From DAOOWV01 sp035371485 (lineage in GTDB: Bacteria; Patescibacteriota; Dojkabacteria; JAFGLO01): DNA of 42,760 bases. The stretch is taken from the NCBI GenBank assembly GCA_035371485.1, contig DAOOWV010000007.1, positions 1 to 42,760 on the forward strand, in the 5' to 3' direction. Both the position numbers and the translations under genes were made by a program. Under the pieces are notes generated by a model. The model made no database searches. It was not told the DNA's origin and saw only the letters and a program-made list of their open reading frames with translations. Every line of letters starts with the position of its first letter. The stretch's first letter is position 1. Positions 34,980 through 42,594 of the stretch are shown one piece after another.

Positions 34980-35022
34980 GGTTACTTTAGAAAAAATAGT
35001 AACCGATCCGCCTCTGGTGGAT
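34980..35022 (-). promoter_or_regulatory. Hairpins in the rplJ-rplL spacer (possible attenuator)
   Basis: On the minus strand ATCCACC-AGA-GGCGGAT (35022-35006; one mismatch) is followed by CGGTTACTATTTTTT, a terminator-like layout. A second hairpin, GGTTACT/AGTAACC (35004-34998 with 34986-34980), has that T-run in its loop. The first hairpin also belongs to the CCGCC-type palindromes seen elsewhere in the window. Confidence 0.45.
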
Positions 35023-35029
35023 TTAATTA

Positions 35030-35551
35030 TTATTTACTTAAATTTTCTTCTCTTGCTCTCAAAATTTGAACAAAATCTCTAGTAGCACCATTCAATACAC
35101 TCATTGTATTCCTTAACACACCTACCAAAGCACCAGCTAGCATTCCCAATAATTGATCTTTATCTGGTAATTCAGCTAACTGGGTTATTTGTTCACCCGA
35201 AATTTTGTTCTTATCTAAAACTCCAAAAGCAGGCTTAATATCTTCGTATTTTCCAACAAATTCTTTCAACATTTTTGCAGGTTCAACAATATCTCCAGTT
35301 GCAGAAACCATACCATATTGTCCAACAACATCTCCAATTACCTCAGTAAGTCCAGCATTCTCTAAAGCAATTTTGAACATACTGTTTTTTACCATATAAA
35401 AATTTGCACCGATTCTCTTTAACTTTTTTCTTAAAGTAGTAACATCTGATGCACTAATACCTGTAATATTAACCAAATAAAGAGCTTTACTTGCATCTAC
35501 AACCTCTTTATATTCAGCTAAGATCTTATCTTTCTTAATCTTAGTAATCAT
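35030..35551 (-). CDS. rplJ: Ribosomal protein uL10
   Basis: 173 residues. MITKIKKDKILAEYKEVVDA, LYLVNITGISASDVTTLRKK, GANFYMVKNSMFKIALEN and the C-terminal helix for L12 binding (VLNGATRDFVQILRAREEN) identify L10, the base of the L12 stalk. L10 usually represses its own mRNA by binding the leader, and such a leader is visible upstream. L1 and L11 genes are not in the window, so the rplJL unit is separate from rplKA here. Confidence 0.98.
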   Translation of the reverse strand: MITKIKKDKILAEYKEVVDASKALYLVNITGISASDVTTLRKKLKRIGANFYMVKNSMFKIALENAGLTEVIGDVVGQYGMVSATGDIVEPAKMLKEFVGKYEDIKPAFGVLDKNKISGEQITQLAELPDKDQLLGMLAGALVGVLRNTMSVLNGATRDFVQILRAREENLSK

Positions 35552-35554
35552 AAA

Positions 35555-35658
35555 TATAAGAATAAATTTATTGCATTTTACTTTTTTGAAAAAATGTACT
35601 CTCAGAAGGACTTACAAATTGCCTTCAGTCATCGAATACATTAAACGAAAGTTTAATT
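35555..35658 (-). ncRNA. Putative ribosomal protein L10 leader
   Basis: The transcript leader between the rplJ promoter and its start. It contains a TTAAAC-TTTC-GTTTAA hairpin and then CTGAAGGC…AAGTCCTTC, a GAAGG/CCTTC stem in the style of the L10-binding leader. Placement directly before rplJ supports autoregulation by L10-L12. Confidence 0.65.
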
Positions 35659-35664
35659 AGGAGT

Positions 35665-35716
35665 ATTTTACACTACCTTTTATAATATGTCAAACAGATG
35701 TACAGTATGTTATAAT
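35665..35716. promoter_or_regulatory. Back-to-back promoters sharing one -35 hexamer
   Basis: Leftward (rplJ): -35 TTGACA (35693-35688), 17 bases, -10 TAAAAT (35670-35665). Rightward (7TM gene): the same six bases read TGTCAA (35688-35693), 17 bases, -10 TATAAT (35711-35716). Both spacings are 17, so the two polymerases would compete for the same -35 site. Confidence 0.7.
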
Positions 35717-35785
35717 CCACATGTATTTGATAAATAGTAAAAAAATCAAATACCAGGGCATCATGCTAAATTAAATTGTACAAGA

Positions 35786-36469
35786 ATGCAGACAGTTTTA
35801 ATTCATTCATTCTCATTCCCCCATGAACTCATGATGTTATTGATGTACATTCCACTCCTTATAACAATTATTGCATTAGCAAGATATGTACTTGGATTAA
35901 GAACTGTAACTGTTTATACTTCAGTAATTCTTAGCTTTGCCTATTTTTATCTTGATACATCAGCAACAACATTCGTCGGAATAAAATATGGACTTTTAAT
36001 AACAGCAATAACAATAATTACTTCAGGAATTTTCTACAGATTAGTCTCCAAAATGAGAATGCACTATCTAACCAAAATAGCAGTAATTTATACTGGAGTA
36101 ATTTTGGGAATTATCATAACTGTTTTTGCTTTTTCAATCTTAATGCCAGGAAGATTACCAAGACTTCAACCACTTCCCATTTTAATGATTGTAACACTAA
36201 CTGATCGTTTCGTAGCCTATCAAATTAAAAAAAGTCTAAAAACTGCATTCACTTTTGTAAGTGAAGGTGTAGGAATCGCAGTATTTGGATACTTCTTGAT
36301 GAAGTGGGCATTACTACAAAACTTTTTAGTTCATCATCCAGAAGTACTTATATTACTCATGATTTGTAATATCGTTATTGGCAATTATACTGGTTTTAGA
36401 CTAACAGAAATATCAAGGTTTAATAAACTATTCAATCAAGGCGAAACCGAAGAATTAGAAGAAGAATAA
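35786..36469 (+). CDS. Seven-helix membrane protein of the transglutaminase-linked 7TM type
   Basis: 227 residues with about seven membrane helices and an acidic C-terminal tail (ETEELEEE). The segments FPHELMMLLMYIPLLITI, VYTSVILSFAYFYLDTSA, and the LMPGRLPRLQPLPILMIV and TDRFVAYQIKK loop resemble the 7TM domain that is fused to an inactive transglutaminase in Proteobacteria (UUP1-like, 7TM_transglut). There it is encoded beside an ATP-grasp 'alpha-L-glutamate ligase-like' gene, and the same partner follows here, 40 bases downstream. The transglutaminase part is absent. It probably is the membrane platform of a peptide-modifying system. Confidence 0.7.
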   Translation: MQTVLIHSFSFPHELMMLLMYIPLLITIIALARYVLGLRTVTVYTSVILSFAYFYLDTSATTFVGIKYGLLITAITIITSGIFYRLVSKMRMHYLTKIAVIYTGVILGIIITVFAFSILMPGRLPRLQPLPILMIVTLTDRFVAYQIKKSLKTAFTFVSEGVGIAVFGYFLMKWALLQNFLVHHPEVLILLMICNIVIGNYTGFRLTEISRFNKLFNQGETEELEEE

Positions 36470-36508
36470 AATATTAGAAATTAATAACCAACCTTACTAA
36501 TTACAAAA

Positions 36509-37987
36509 ATGAATCTATTTGAACATATAAACAACAAACAAGTTCTTGGAATCAACAGAAGAAATCAACTTTATATCAGACCTTATAATTCTTCAAAAGC
36601 TAAAAGAATTGCTGATAGTAAACTTTTATGTAAGAAAATATTTGCCAAACACAATATTCCAACATCTGAAACAATTAAAGTTATTTACAGTATTGAGCAG
36701 TTAAATATGATTAATTGGGAAATTTTACCCAAAAGCATGGTAATTAAACCAAATGAAGGTACAATGGGTAATGGAATAATCGTATTTTGGGGTAGAAAAA
36801 AGGGAAAACTAGAATGGATAAAAACAAATGGACAAATAATGACAGTAAACGACATCAAACGTCATATAACTTACATTCTTGAGGGACGATTCTCAATGGG
36901 AAATAAAAATGATGTTTGTATTATTGAAGAAAGAGTTATTAATCACGAACTTTTAAAACAATATTCTTACAAAGGAATTCCAGATATAAGAGTAATCGTT
37001 TTCAATAAAATTCCAGTAATGGCAATGATAAGGCTTCCGACAAAAAAATCTGAAGGGAAAGCCAATGTTCATGCTGGAGCAATTGCCGTTGGTCTAGATA
37101 TCGCAACAGGAATTACAACTACAGCTATTGTGAACAAGAAATTCTCACTAATTGATTACACACAAGATGTAATAGAAAAAATGGTTGATGAGCCATATTT
37201 ACCACTGCGAGGAATAAAAATCCCCTACTGGAAAAAAATACTGGAAATGGCCATTACTGCACAAATTGCATCGGGACTTGGATATATTGGTGTTGATATT
37301 GCTCTCGATAAAACCAAAGGACCTTTGATATTTGAAATAAACGCACGACCTGGACTTGCAATTCAGGTTGCTAATCAACGTGGTTTAGCCGACAGACTTG
37401 AAAGAATTAAAGGACTAAAAGTTAAAACTGTCGAACAAGGAATTCAAATCGCACAAACACTCTTCGGAGGTGAAGTTGAACAAGAAATCGAAAACATCAG
37501 TGGAAAACAAATAATTTCTCCCCTACAAAAAATAAGAGTTGACGGAAGGAAAAAACAAGTAAAAACTAAAAAAAGAAAAATTTATAAAACAATAACTCTA
37601 AAAGCTAGGTTAAAGGCAAGGGTTGATACAAATTCCTACTATTCTTATATCGATGTCGAAACATTAACAAAGTTAGGATATAAGGAACTATTGGCTTCAT
37701 TTGAAAAAATAACATCAGATAATGAAAATCAATTAAAAGATATAGGAGATCAACAATTAAAGGAAATTCAAGAAGAATTTGTAGAAGTTAAAGATTATGA
37801 AATAACAAAAAGAAAAGTAGAATACACTATTTCTCCAATTGTTCAATTACGATGCAATATCGAGGAAATTGATAAAGAAATTCAATTTAGGGTAAGACCT
37901 ATTAATCAAATTGTTTACCCAGTAGTGTTAGGAAGAAAAGATCTAAAGGAATTTTTAATAGATCCAAGCCGAAGTATTGCAAAATAG
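36509..37987 (+). CDS. Fusion of ATP-grasp ligase (alpha-L-glutamate ligase-like) and retropepsin-like RimB domain
   Basis: 492 residues. The N-terminal 330 residues are an ATP-grasp ligase: RRNQLYIRPYNSS (18-30), the ATP lysine in MVIKPNEGTMGNG (77-89), DIRVIVFNKIPVMAMIRLPT (159-178), HAGAIAVGLD (188-197) and the Mg-binding FEINARPG (275-282). This is the 'alpha-L-glutamate ligase-like/sugar-transfer-associated ATP-grasp' group that accompanies 7TM proteins. The C-terminal 130 residues match the RimB/'ATP-dependent zinc protease' retropepsin-like domain: KARVDTNSYYSYID (369-382; the usual DTGA is DTNS) and YPVVLGRKDLKEFLIDPS (470-487). Separate proteins elsewhere, fused here. ATP-grasp enzymes join amino acids through acyl phosphates. 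Confidence 0.8.
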   Translation: MNLFEHINNKQVLGINRRNQLYIRPYNSSKAKRIADSKLLCKKIFAKHNIPTSETIKVIYSIEQLNMINWEILPKSMVIKPNEGTMGNGIIVFWGRKKGKLEWIKTNGQIMTVNDIKRHITYILEGRFSMGNKNDVCIIEERVINHELLKQYSYKGIPDIRVIVFNKIPVMAMIRLPTKKSEGKANVHAGAIAVGLDIATGITTTAIVNKKFSLIDYTQDVIEKMVDEPYLPLRGIKIPYWKKILEMAITAQIASGLGYIGVDIALDKTKGPLIFEINARPGLAIQVANQRGLADRLERIKGLKVKTVEQGIQIAQTLFGGEVEQEIENISGKQIISPLQKIRVDGRKKQVKTKKRKIYKTITLKARLKARVDTNSYYSYIDVETLTKLGYKELLASFEKITSDNENQLKDIGDQQLKEIQEEFVEVKDYEITKRKVEYTISPIVQLRCNIEEIDKEIQFRVRPINQIVYPVVLGRKDLKEFLIDPSRSIAK

Positions 37988-38011
37988 GTATTTAATTTTT
38001 TACTTTTCAAT

Positions 38012-39019
38012 GTGAATACCGAAGAAATTAACCAATATTTAATTGATGTTTTTCATTTTGATCCTAATTTCACAATAAAAGATGCCAAAAATCCTCACCT
38101 ATTTTTCTATATGCAAGCCGCTAAAACCCTAGGAATTGAAGTGAATCAAATTCCAGGAACGACAACAGCCATTTTTAAAAAGGATGAAAGACAATATTTC
38201 ATTGCAAGAGCAGAAACTCCACTTAATAATTATGTCTCAGCTCATATTGCTGGAAAGAAAGAACAAACAAATAAGATCTTAGGACTTAACAACATTCCGG
38301 TTCCCAAATCAAGAAAAGTAAATAATATTGGAGAATTGACAGAAGCATATGATGAGTTTAACTTTTCAATTGTCGTAAAGCCGGATAAGGGAATTGCTGG
38401 TAGAGGAATAACCATCTTACCAGCTAGAGAAGAACTTCAAAACGCTTGGGATTTCTGTAATGAATACAGAAATGAGGGTTCAGTTATTGTTGAAGAATAT
38501 ATAAAAGGTATTGATTACAGATTATTAGTAGTAAAAGGCAAAACAATCGCAGTGGCAAAAAGAATACCTGCTTCCATAATGGGAGATGGCAAAAACACCA
38601 TAAAAGATTTAATAATTTTAAAGAATATTGAAAGAAAAAAGGCAAATATGACCGAAATCACAATAGACGATGAATTAAAAAGGAGATTAAAAAATGATCG
38701 TTTAGAACTAGATTCAATACCTAACGCCCAACAAACGGTTTATCTTAGGTATAATAGCAATATGTCTACAGGAGGAACAACTGAAGAATGCTTTAATGAG
38801 GTTCATCCTTATTATTTAAAACTTGCTGAGGATGCGTGCAAAGTCATTGGACTAAACTTAGGTGGAGTTGATCTTATTACACCAGACATAAAAGATCCAA
38901 CAGTAAAACATGGAATAAATGAGATAAATCGAGCACCAGGACTTAGAATTCATTATTTCCCAGACAAGGGTTTACCTCAAAACGTAGCAAAAGACATTTT
39001 AATCTCGCTGTTTTCATAA
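38012..39019 (+). CDS. ATP-grasp ligase (cyanophycin-synthetase/glutathione-synthetase-like)
   Basis: 335 residues from GTG 38012, 24 bases after the fusion gene. The ATP-grasp fold is clear: a short N-terminal domain (1-85), GLNNIPVPKSRKV, the ATP lysine and Gly-rich loop VVKPDKGIAGRGI, VIVEEYIKGIDYRLLVV, the RIPASIMGDGKNTI segment typical of CphA/GshF ATP-grasp domains, and the metal-binding EINRAPGLRIHYFP. It should add an amino acid to a peptide or amino-acid carboxylate. The substrate is unknown. It converges with the HAD gene, overlapping by six bases. Confidence 0.85.
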   Translation: MNTEEINQYLIDVFHFDPNFTIKDAKNPHLFFYMQAAKTLGIEVNQIPGTTTAIFKKDERQYFIARAETPLNNYVSAHIAGKKEQTNKILGLNNIPVPKSRKVNNIGELTEAYDEFNFSIVVKPDKGIAGRGITILPAREELQNAWDFCNEYRNEGSVIVEEYIKGIDYRLLVVKGKTIAVAKRIPASIMGDGKNTIKDLIILKNIERKKANMTEITIDDELKRRLKNDRLELDSIPNAQQTVYLRYNSNMSTGGTTEECFNEVHPYYLKLAEDACKVIGLNLGGVDLITPDIKDPTVKHGINEINRAPGLRIHYFPDKGLPQNVAKDILISLFS

Positions 39020-39808
39020 ATTAAAATAATAAGCATGTAGTAAGTTTCCAGTTCTAGATCTTACTTGTTCCATCAATTTCTCAAAAAACTCATAATCTGT
39101 TTCCTCATCACCAACCATAATTATTTGAGTACCTGGTTGAAGTTCTTGCTTTAAAATCCAATCAGAAACATCCCCTATTGCCTTAGCGTTCCTACCACTT
39201 AAAGCCTTATACCTTTCATCAAATGCATATTCCGAAGAATTTCCTCTGCCAGTTTTATTTAATAAATTCTTAACAAATCCAAGAGGACGTCCAACTATAA
39301 TTTGCATTAACAATGCATCGAGATATCGAAATCTCTGTAAAAAAAGCCCCAAGCCACTTTTCTCTTTGTTACGCTCAATAGATGTTGAATCAATAGAAAA
39401 TATTTCAACCCCATAGTCAACTGCTTTTTCAAACCATCTTTCTCCTTTCCAGGGAAGTGTCAAAAAATGCCCTCCATAAGTATTATCAGTAACTATAGCC
39501 TTTTTTGCATTAATACCAGAAAGTTTCTCCCAAATATATTGAGCAAGTACGTCAGGAGTTCTGATACCAAAACCATGCCTAACCCCCAAACGCTGTGCTT
39601 TATTTATTAAAGAGTCACTCTTTGCAAATTCAATTTCTTCGTTCCTTAACGTACCATCCAGATCTAATAAGACAAAATCTGTTGATTGTAACTGCATTTC
39701 ACCTAACCTGGCAAATAAATCATCAAGATTATCTACATTAATTCTTTCAATTGTTTTATCACCTTCTAATTTTTCTAACGTAAATGTTGTTGTAAATAAA
39801 ATATTCAT
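39014..39808 (-). CDS. HAD-superfamily phosphatase
   Basis: 264 residues. Motif I FVLLDLDGTLRNEE has both catalytic aspartates, motif II may be KAIVTDNT, and motif IV MVGDEETDYEFF has the metal-binding acids. A region between (RFRYLDALLMQIIVGRPLGF) may be a cap. An N-terminal extension of about 40 residues precedes motif I. It is on the opposite strand inside the ATP-grasp cluster, between two plus-strand ligases, so it might use a phosphorylated intermediate of the same pathway, but nothing shows that directly. Confidence 0.8.
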   Translation of the reverse strand: MNILFTTTFTLEKLEGDKTIERINVDNLDDLFARLGEMQLQSTDFVLLDLDGTLRNEEIEFAKSDSLINKAQRLGVRHGFGIRTPDVLAQYIWEKLSGINAKKAIVTDNTYGGHFLTLPWKGERWFEKAVDYGVEIFSIDSTSIERNKEKSGLGLFLQRFRYLDALLMQIIVGRPLGFVKNLLNKTGRGNSSEYAFDERYKALSGRNAKAIGDVSDWILKQELQPGTQIIMVGDEETDYEFFEKLMEQVRSRTGNLLHAYYFNL

Positions 39809-39852
39809 CCATTATAATATCACATAATAACATAAATTGTAAAGGATAAAAG

Positions 39853-40731
39853 GTGAAAAATAAACCATTTTTTTTACTATTAGGTAAAAAACGTTATACA
39901 GCCACTAAAAGATTTTCTGAAGAGCTAAAAAAGTTATCAATTCCATTTGATATTGCTAATTATAAAGATATTCAAATCTACTCAAACAATAATGAATTTG
40001 AAATAAAAATTAGAGGAAAAAATATTAAGAATTACACACATATTATTAGAAAGAATGTTGAAAATAACGCAGAGCTTAACTTAAGACTACTATTATCACA
40101 ATACTGTCAAGCACATGGAATTCGTTTTCTAAATTCAAACTTTCTGCAAAAAATTCCATATTACAACAAGCTTTCACAACTAGTAATACTATCTGAAAAC
40201 AAAATTCCATATTTACCGTCATTATATTTAACTGATGGTAAATATGAAAACATTAAAAATCCTTTTGGATACCCTGTTATTCTCAAGGGACACACTGGAA
40301 GAGTCGGTAAACAAGTATTTCTTATAAAAAGTGAGGATGAATTAAAAAATTTTTTGCGAAATAATAAAGTTAAACGCACTTATATTCTTCAACAATTCTC
40401 CCCTACTAAGGAAGATTTTAGACTAATTTTGGTTGGGGGCAAAATTATTGGAGGTTGGAAAAGAAGAGCAATCGAAACATTTAAAACTACTGCAGGAGAA
40501 AATGAAAAAATGCTTTATGATCACCCAACACAAAAGGAAAAGTTAATTGCAGAAAAGGTATCAAAAATCCTTAATGCAGATTATTGTGCAATTGATATGA
40601 TGTATTTAAACAATAAACCTTATGTTCTAGAAGTAAACTTAAATGCTGGATTTAAAGTTTATGAGGAAAAATTGCACTCAAAAGTAAATGTTGCAAAAAC
40701 AATTATTGATTATATGATAAGTGATAAGTAA
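39853..40731 (+). CDS. RimK-like ATP-grasp ligase
   Basis: 292 residues from GTG 39853. RimK-type layout: N-terminal alpha/beta domain with LGKKRYTATKRFSEEL, then IPYLPSLYLTDG, VILKGHTGRVGKQVF (ATP-binding loop), YILQQFSPTKEDFRLILV, GGWKRRA and the metal-binding VLEVNLNAGFKVYEEK. RimK enzymes add glutamates or other amino acids to protein or peptide ends. Third ATP-grasp enzyme of the cluster. The C-terminus MISDK is provided by the dispersed ATGATAAGTGATAAG repeat. Convergent with the QEGLA-type peptidase gene. Confidence 0.82.
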   Translation: MKNKPFFLLLGKKRYTATKRFSEELKKLSIPFDIANYKDIQIYSNNNEFEIKIRGKNIKNYTHIIRKNVENNAELNLRLLLSQYCQAHGIRFLNSNFLQKIPYYNKLSQLVILSENKIPYLPSLYLTDGKYENIKNPFGYPVILKGHTGRVGKQVFLIKSEDELKNFLRNNKVKRTYILQQFSPTKEDFRLILVGGKIIGGWKRRAIETFKTTAGENEKMLYDHPTQKEKLIAEKVSKILNADYCAIDMMYLNNKPYVLEVNLNAGFKVYEEKLHSKVNVAKTIIDYMISDK

Positions 40732-40804
40732 GAAATTATGCATTGAATCTCTTTCCATTCGTCTCAAATCTATATCATATATAACTTATCACCTATCATT
40801 TAGA

Positions 40805-42034
40805 CTAGATTTTTTCAATAAACTTTTTTACTTTCGCAAAATCAAGTAGTGCTTTAGGCATTGGAATAATACCCTTATCCACAAGACTTATACAAGAAAA
40901 GGGTATTTTACCTGCATATAACTTATTATAAATAGATGGATCTTCATTTATTCTCTTATTGGTAAGTAAATATCCCTTTAAATATACGGCATCTTTAGTA
41001 TAACCACCAGCTTTTCCTGTATCTGATAATCCCCTTTTTACCTTATATGCAATAGAAAACGCCTCTTTGGGTTGGAAAAATGCAAGATTCAAATTATACA
41101 ACTCTCTAAATGAATATTTGTTTACATGAGCAAGATAAACATTGTATGACAACAACCCCACCATGTTAACCATTTTCCTTGTTAAAATTCCATATATTCC
41201 TTCATTATACAGAGTAAGTCCTTCTTCGCTATACAAATAGGAAGATATTGTTGGTTTTCCTAAAAATTCATACCCAGTATCAAAACCATTAACAGATCTT
41301 AAAACATGTGTTCCAATTTCGTGAACTAGTAATTTCTTAACGCGAGCAGGTGTAAAATTGGCTTCTAAATTAACGAAAATCACTCTAAATTTTGACCCTA
41401 CTCTAACTGACGACCCTTCACCCTTTGTTCCAATTATTCTCCAAGTATTGTTGATATTCCCAGATTTCAAATATTTTTGATATTCTTCTGAGGTACGAGC
41501 AAAACTTTCAATTTCGGTTGAAGACTCTACTCCTATATTTTTAAAGAAATCATGAAATATATCAACAACATCACTTCCCTTATATTTAAATTTATTATCT
41601 GAAGACTCTGGTTCTGTAATCCTAAACTTATTAACTTTTCCTCTTAATACTTTCGTTGCCCTTTCTGAATATTTTAGAGAAGGAATCGCATATTTACGTC
41701 TTGTAAAAAAATTGAATTTTGTATCAACTCCAATATGTTCAATTAAATTTAACGTTGATAATTTTGAACGGATAATTTTTTTTAACAAAGGAACCATTGC
41801 AGTAGCAACCCCTTCAACATGAGAAATAGTTGCTAGTTCAGTTAATATTGCCTTACTTTTCTTTAATTCCGACTTCCTATAAACAAAATGTGGATTATAT
41901 TTTTCACTATTAAAAAATTTCTCCTTCTCTTGATTAAGATTTAGCGGTGTTAGTGCATATGTAACTGGAAGCTGAAGCCCCCCAAGTTGATGCATTAACT
42001 GTTTGTATGAGATTACCTTACGTACCTTGGCCAT
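40805..42034 (-). CDS. QEGLA/MATCAP-type zinc peptidase (DUF1704)
   Basis: 409 residues. LLVHEIGTHVLRSVNG contains HExxxH (238-243), followed at the right spacing by YLYSEEGLTLYNE (267-279), the EEGL motif that gives the family its name ('flavohemoglobin expression-modulating QEGLA motif protein'). The human relative MATCAP removes C-terminal tyrosine from tubulin using the same HExxxH plus Glu zinc site. Bacterial members probably remove C-terminal residues or cleave small modifications. Beside three ATP-grasp ligases this could be the trimming enzyme of a peptide-tagging system. Start ATG at 42032-42034. Confidence 0.8.
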   Translation of the reverse strand: MAKVRKVISYKQLMHQLGGLQLPVTYALTPLNLNQEKEKFFNSEKYNPHFVYRKSELKKSKAILTELATISHVEGVATAMVPLLKKIIRSKLSTLNLIEHIGVDTKFNFFTRRKYAIPSLKYSERATKVLRGKVNKFRITEPESSDNKFKYKGSDVVDIFHDFFKNIGVESSTEIESFARTSEEYQKYLKSGNINNTWRIIGTKGEGSSVRVGSKFRVIFVNLEANFTPARVKKLLVHEIGTHVLRSVNGFDTGYEFLGKPTISSYLYSEEGLTLYNEGIYGILTRKMVNMVGLLSYNVYLAHVNKYSFRELYNLNLAFFQPKEAFSIAYKVKRGLSDTGKAGGYTKDAVYLKGYLLTNKRINEDPSIYNKLYAGKIPFSCISLVDKGIIPMPKALLDFAKVKKFIEKI

Positions 42035-42108
42035 ATATATTCATAATAAATTATTAATCCATTATATATTATTATACGGTGGAATAAAATATACTTCAAA
42101 AAATAGTA

Positions 42109-42594
42109 TTAGTAATCGGGGGAATAATGTGTTGAATGTATTAAATCTTTTGTCCCTGGAAAGGAAAGGTAAGAACATAAAGATCCATCTCGCCCTTTGC
42201 TCACAAAACCAGTCATTTCCAATGCTTTTTCTACTCCTGATCCATATTCTACATCAACTATTCTTAAAGCAACTCCCAAACCAGAAAACGATTCAACTTG
42301 GTTTATATATGAAATTGTACCTTCCTCTGGAATTCTATAACTTATAACATCAGGAATCCACAAAACCGATGCATGTTTTTTATTTAATAAAAAATATGCA
42401 GTTAAACACCTAGCAAGACATGCCTCCCAAATTGGATTACGAGGTTGATTATCTAGTTTTCCAATTTTAAGATGATATAAATGTTGGGTGGATCTTAATT
42501 TTAATTCACGAGGTTTTTTAATTCGTGTAAAGGATATTGAATACGAATTTAAATCTTGAAAAACATCAATACATCCTACATTAATAGATTCCAT
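42109..42594 (-). CDS. Unrecognised protein, partial, with an upstream frameshift near the window edge
   Basis: 161 residues from the ATG at 42592-42594, ending at 42109. I recognise no family. The frame is open further upstream to about 42710 (KTENDDTKQVGKKDSYDYVV), and an overlapping frame at the edge reads WREPIDPYALPRTGYDNL and RDGAPQYFF. Adding one T to the seven-T run near 42685-42691 joins them, so the real gene very likely starts beyond base 42760 and carries a frameshift or a base-calling error. The product is cytosolic by sequence. It lies 75 bases upstream of the QEGLA-type gene on the same strand and probably belongs to the same operon. Confidence 0.55.
   Translation of the reverse strand: MESINVGCIDVFQDLNSYSISFTRIKKPRELKLRSTQHLYHLKIGKLDNQPRNPIWEACLARCLTAYFLLNKKHASVLWIPDVISYRIPEEGTISYINQVESFSGLGVALRIVDVEYGSGVEKALEMTGFVSKGRDGSLCSYLSFPGTKDLIHSTHYSPDY

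Noticed and set aside
40805..42034. QEGLA-type protein as a modulator of flavohemoglobin expression
   Set aside because: That database name is historical; the visible HExxxH and EEGL motifs indicate a MATCAP-type zinc peptidase.
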